Of a stretch of DNA of 64,000 bases, positions 62,344 to 64,000 are shown in pieces. The stretch lies in the NCBI RefSeq assembly GCF_001613085.1, contig NZ_BDBR01000010.1, positions 248,001 to 312,000 on the forward strand, given 5' to 3'. Position numbers and translations under genes: made by a program. Position 1 is the first letter of the stretch, and each line of letters opens with the position of its first letter. The notes under the pieces were generated by a model. That model was not told the origin of the DNA and did not search any database. It was given only the letters and a program-made list of their open reading frames with translations. The stretch comes from Nocardia salmonicida NBRC 13393 (GTDB taxonomy: Bacteria; Actinomycetota; Actinomycetes; Mycobacteriales; Mycobacteriaceae).

Positions 62344-64000
62344 GTGACAGAAACGGACCTGCTCGCGACACCCGGGGTGGATTCCAACCCTACGAACTCG
62401 GGCAGCCGCGAAAGTGAATCCGGACAGATTTCGAAAATGAGCGAACAAACCGACGTCGCACGATCGGGGCTGACTGGAATGCTGTTGCCGCAGTTGCGCG
62501 CACTGGCGGGGGAGCTCGGTATCCGAGGTACCTCCGGAATGCGTAAGGGCGATCTCATCGCCGCTATCAAGGAAAATCAATCCGGAGCGCCGGCCAAGGG
62601 TGACAAGCCCGCCGCCGTGACGGCCGCCGCGCCTGTCGCGAACGAAGCGCCCGCCAAGAGCCAAGCGCCTGCCAAGAGCGAAGCGCCTGCCAAGAGCGAA
62701 GCGCCCGCGAAGGTGGAGAAGTCCGCCAAGGCCGAGAAGCAGGCCGCGCCCGCCGAGAAGCAGGCTCCCGCCGAGGTCAAGGCCACCGAGGCCAAGACCG
62801 TCGAGGCGCAGGCCGACCCGGCCGCGACCGAGCAGGTCAAGACCGATGCCCCCGCCGAGGCAGGCGAGGATTCCGGTCGCGACGGTGGTCAGCGTGGTCG
62901 TGGCAGGCAGCGCCGTGGGCGTGACCAGGCCCGTTCCGGTGGTGGCGACAATGCCCCCGCCGAGAACCGCGCCCCCGCCGAGAACCGCGCCGAGGAGACC
63001 AAGCAGGCCGATAAGGCCGAGGGCGGCGACCAGGGCGAACGCCGACGCGATCGTGGCGACCGCAACGGTGCCGAGCGCAACGAGCGCAACGGCAACGACC
63101 GTGGCGGCAACGACCGTGGCGAGCGCACCGGTGGCGAGCGTAATCAGAACGAGCGCAACCAGAACCAGAGCCAGAACGGCAACACCGGCGGTAATCGCGG
63201 TCCCCGCGACGACCGTGGTGGTGACGACGAGGAAGGCGGCCGCGGTCGCCGGGGTCGTCGATTCCGCGAGCGTCGTCGTGGTCGTGACCGCGATGGCGGT
63301 CCCGTCGGCGGTGGCCAGACCGAGGCCCGCGACTACGACATTCGCGAGGACGACGTCCTGCAGCCGGTCGCGGGCATTCTCGATGTCCTCGACAACTACG
63401 CGTTCGTGCGGACCTCCGGCTACCTCGCCGGCCCCAACGACGTGTACGTGTCGATGAACCTGGTCCGCAAGAACGGCCTGCGCCGCGGTGACGCGATCAC
63501 CGGTGCGGTGCGTGCCCCGCGCGACGGCGAGCAGAACAACCAGCGACAGAAGTTCGACCCGCTGGTTCGCCTGGACACCGTGAACGGTGGCGAGCTCGAA
63601 GCAGCGCGTCGTCGTCCGGACTTCCAGAAGCTCACCCCGCTGTACCCGAACGAGCGCCTGCGCCTGGAAACCGCGCAGAACAAGCTCACCACGCGCGTGA
63701 TCGACCTGATCATGCCGATCGGTAAGGGCCAGCGTGCGCTGATCGTGTCCCCGCCCAAGGCGGGTAAGACCACGATCATGCAGGACATCGCGAACGCGAT
63801 CGCGATCAACAACCCCGAGTGCTACCTCATGGTTGTCCTGGTCGACGAACGTCCCGAAGAGGTCACCGATATGCAGCGTTCGGTGAAGGGTGAGGTCATC
63901 GCCTCCACCTTCGACCGCCCGCCGGGTGACCACACCTCCGTCGCCGAGCTCGCCATCGAGCGTGCCAAGCGTCTGGTGGAAATGGGCAAAGACGTTGTGG
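62344..64000 (+). CDS. rho: transcription termination factor Rho, 5' portion, with large disordered insert
   Basis: The first 552 codons are visible; the gene runs off the right edge. N-terminal region: SAP-like Rho_N helix (LRALAGELGIRGTSGMRKGD, about 50-80), then about 240 residues of low-complexity sequence: Ala/Lys/Glu-rich repeats, then Arg/Asn/Gly/Asp-rich (RGRGRQ, GNDRGGNDRGE). RNA-binding domain begins near VLQPVAGILDVLDNYAFVRT. Walker A PPKAGKTTIM lies about 470-479 and VVLVDERPEEV (Walker B region) follows. Actinobacterial Rho typically carries such an insert and can bind RNA non-specifically; here it is unusually long. GTG 62344 follows AAAGGA. It is the hexameric helicase of transcription termination. 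Confidence 0.97.
   Translation, partial: MTETDLLATPGVDSNPTNSGSRESESGQISKMSEQTDVARSGLTGMLLPQLRALAGELGIRGTSGMRKGDLIAAIKENQSGAPAKGDKPAAVTAAAPVANEAPAKSQAPAKSEAPAKSEAPAKVEKSAKAEKQAAPAEKQAPAEVKATEAKTVEAQADPAATEQVKTDAPAEAGEDSGRDGGQRGRGRQRRGRDQARSGGGDNAPAENRAPAENRAEETKQADKAEGGDQGERRRDRGDRNGAERNERNGNDRGGNDRGERTGGERNQNERNQNQSQNGNTGGNRGPRDDRGGDDEEGGRGRRGRRFRERRRGRDRDGGPVGGGQTEARDYDIREDDVLQPVAGILDVLDNYAFVRTSGYLAGPNDVYVSMNLVRKNGLRRGDAITGAVRAPRDGEQNNQRQKFDPLVRLDTVNGGELEAARRRPDFQKLTPLYPNERLRLETAQNKLTTRVIDLIMPIGKGQRALIVSPPKAGKTTIMQDIANAIAINNPECYLMVVLVDERPEEVTDMQRSVKGEVIASTFDRPPGDHTSVAELAIERAKRLVEMGKDVV
62645..62716 (+). repeat. 18-bp coding repeats in rho
   Basis: Four 18-base units begin at 62645, 62663, 62681 and 62699. 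Units 2 and 3 are identical and units 1 and 4 are diverged. They encode a KSEAPA-like hexapeptide repeat in the disordered insert, a place where slippage could change length between strains. Confidence 0.85.

Noticed and set aside
62308..63933. Minus-strand open frame opposite rho
   Set aside because: It reads as Thr/Ala/Val/Gly low complexity, the mirror of the Arg/Glu/Asn-rich insert of Rho. The genuine Rho motifs are on the plus strand.

Overview
The window is high-GC, gene-dense actinobacterial chromosome. The likely source is Nocardia or a close mycolate-forming relative. The evidence is: DtxR/IdeR-type iron boxes of the class TTAGGTTAGGCTAACCTAA; many GTG and TTG starts; a fused isobutyryl-CoA mutase; and an argS-lysA-hom-thrC-thrB-rho block in the gene order known from mycobacteria, ending in a rho gene with a very long basic disordered insert. 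I see no insertion sequence, prophage, CRISPR array or plasmid function. No stretch over 300 bases lacks a gene.

1-16.5 kb is an iron-regulated catechol siderophore locus. It holds the 5' end of a DhbA/EntA-like dehydrogenase (minus, cut by the left edge), a divergent 2,3-dihydroxybenzoate (DHB)-AMP ligase, and a minus-strand operon for a two-module NRPS, a substrate-binding lipoprotein (fepB), an EntS-type exporter, a siderophore-interacting ferric reductase and a stand-alone aryl carrier protein. A second minus-strand operon encodes the importer fepD-fepG-fepC. Iron boxes precede all three transcription units. A divergent gene for an uncharacterised secreted protein shares the fepD box pair. 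My reading of the adenylation-domain codes suggests DHB-basic residue-Gly-like residue, which does not match the Ser or Thr second module of enterobactin, bacillibactin or griseobactin. Isochorismate synthase, isochorismatase and any MbtH-like protein are not in the window.

16.5-34.2 kb is ordinary accessory and metabolic content. It has a 14-TM MFS exporter, a DUF5925-type AAA ATPase, another MFS protein, a divergent NmrA-like/AraC pair, a thioesterase, an SDR, an NCS2 purine/pyrimidine permease, and a branched-chain 2-oxoacid dehydrogenase operon (E1alpha-E1beta-E2, ATGA overlaps) divergent from an Lrp/AsnC regulator. BenE, a thiosulfate/mercaptopyruvate sulfurtransferase and a secreted HNH nuclease lipoprotein follow.

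34.3-48.2 kb has a SNF2 helicase/SWIM zinc-finger pair, DUF3224, an amidohydrolase next to icmF, 3-hydroxyisobutyryl-CoA hydrolase, enoyl-CoA hydratase, a minimal Hsp70-like ATPase protein, a MarR regulator and tRNA-Cys. With the dehydrogenase complex upstream, several of these fit valine/isobutyryl-CoA metabolism.

48.3-53.6 kb has a single-TM protein, an alpha/beta hydrolase, a decayed HAD-phosphatase pseudogene flanked by a near-identical repeat pair, and a translationally coupled four-gene cassette alternating SnoaL-like and Rossmann-fold proteins behind a good -35/-10 promoter.

53.6-64 kb is core genome: tRNA-Arg(CCG), a DUF305/DUF3105 pair, argS, the lysine/threonine biosynthesis operon lysA-hom-thrC-thrB, and the first 552 codons of rho, which runs off the right edge.
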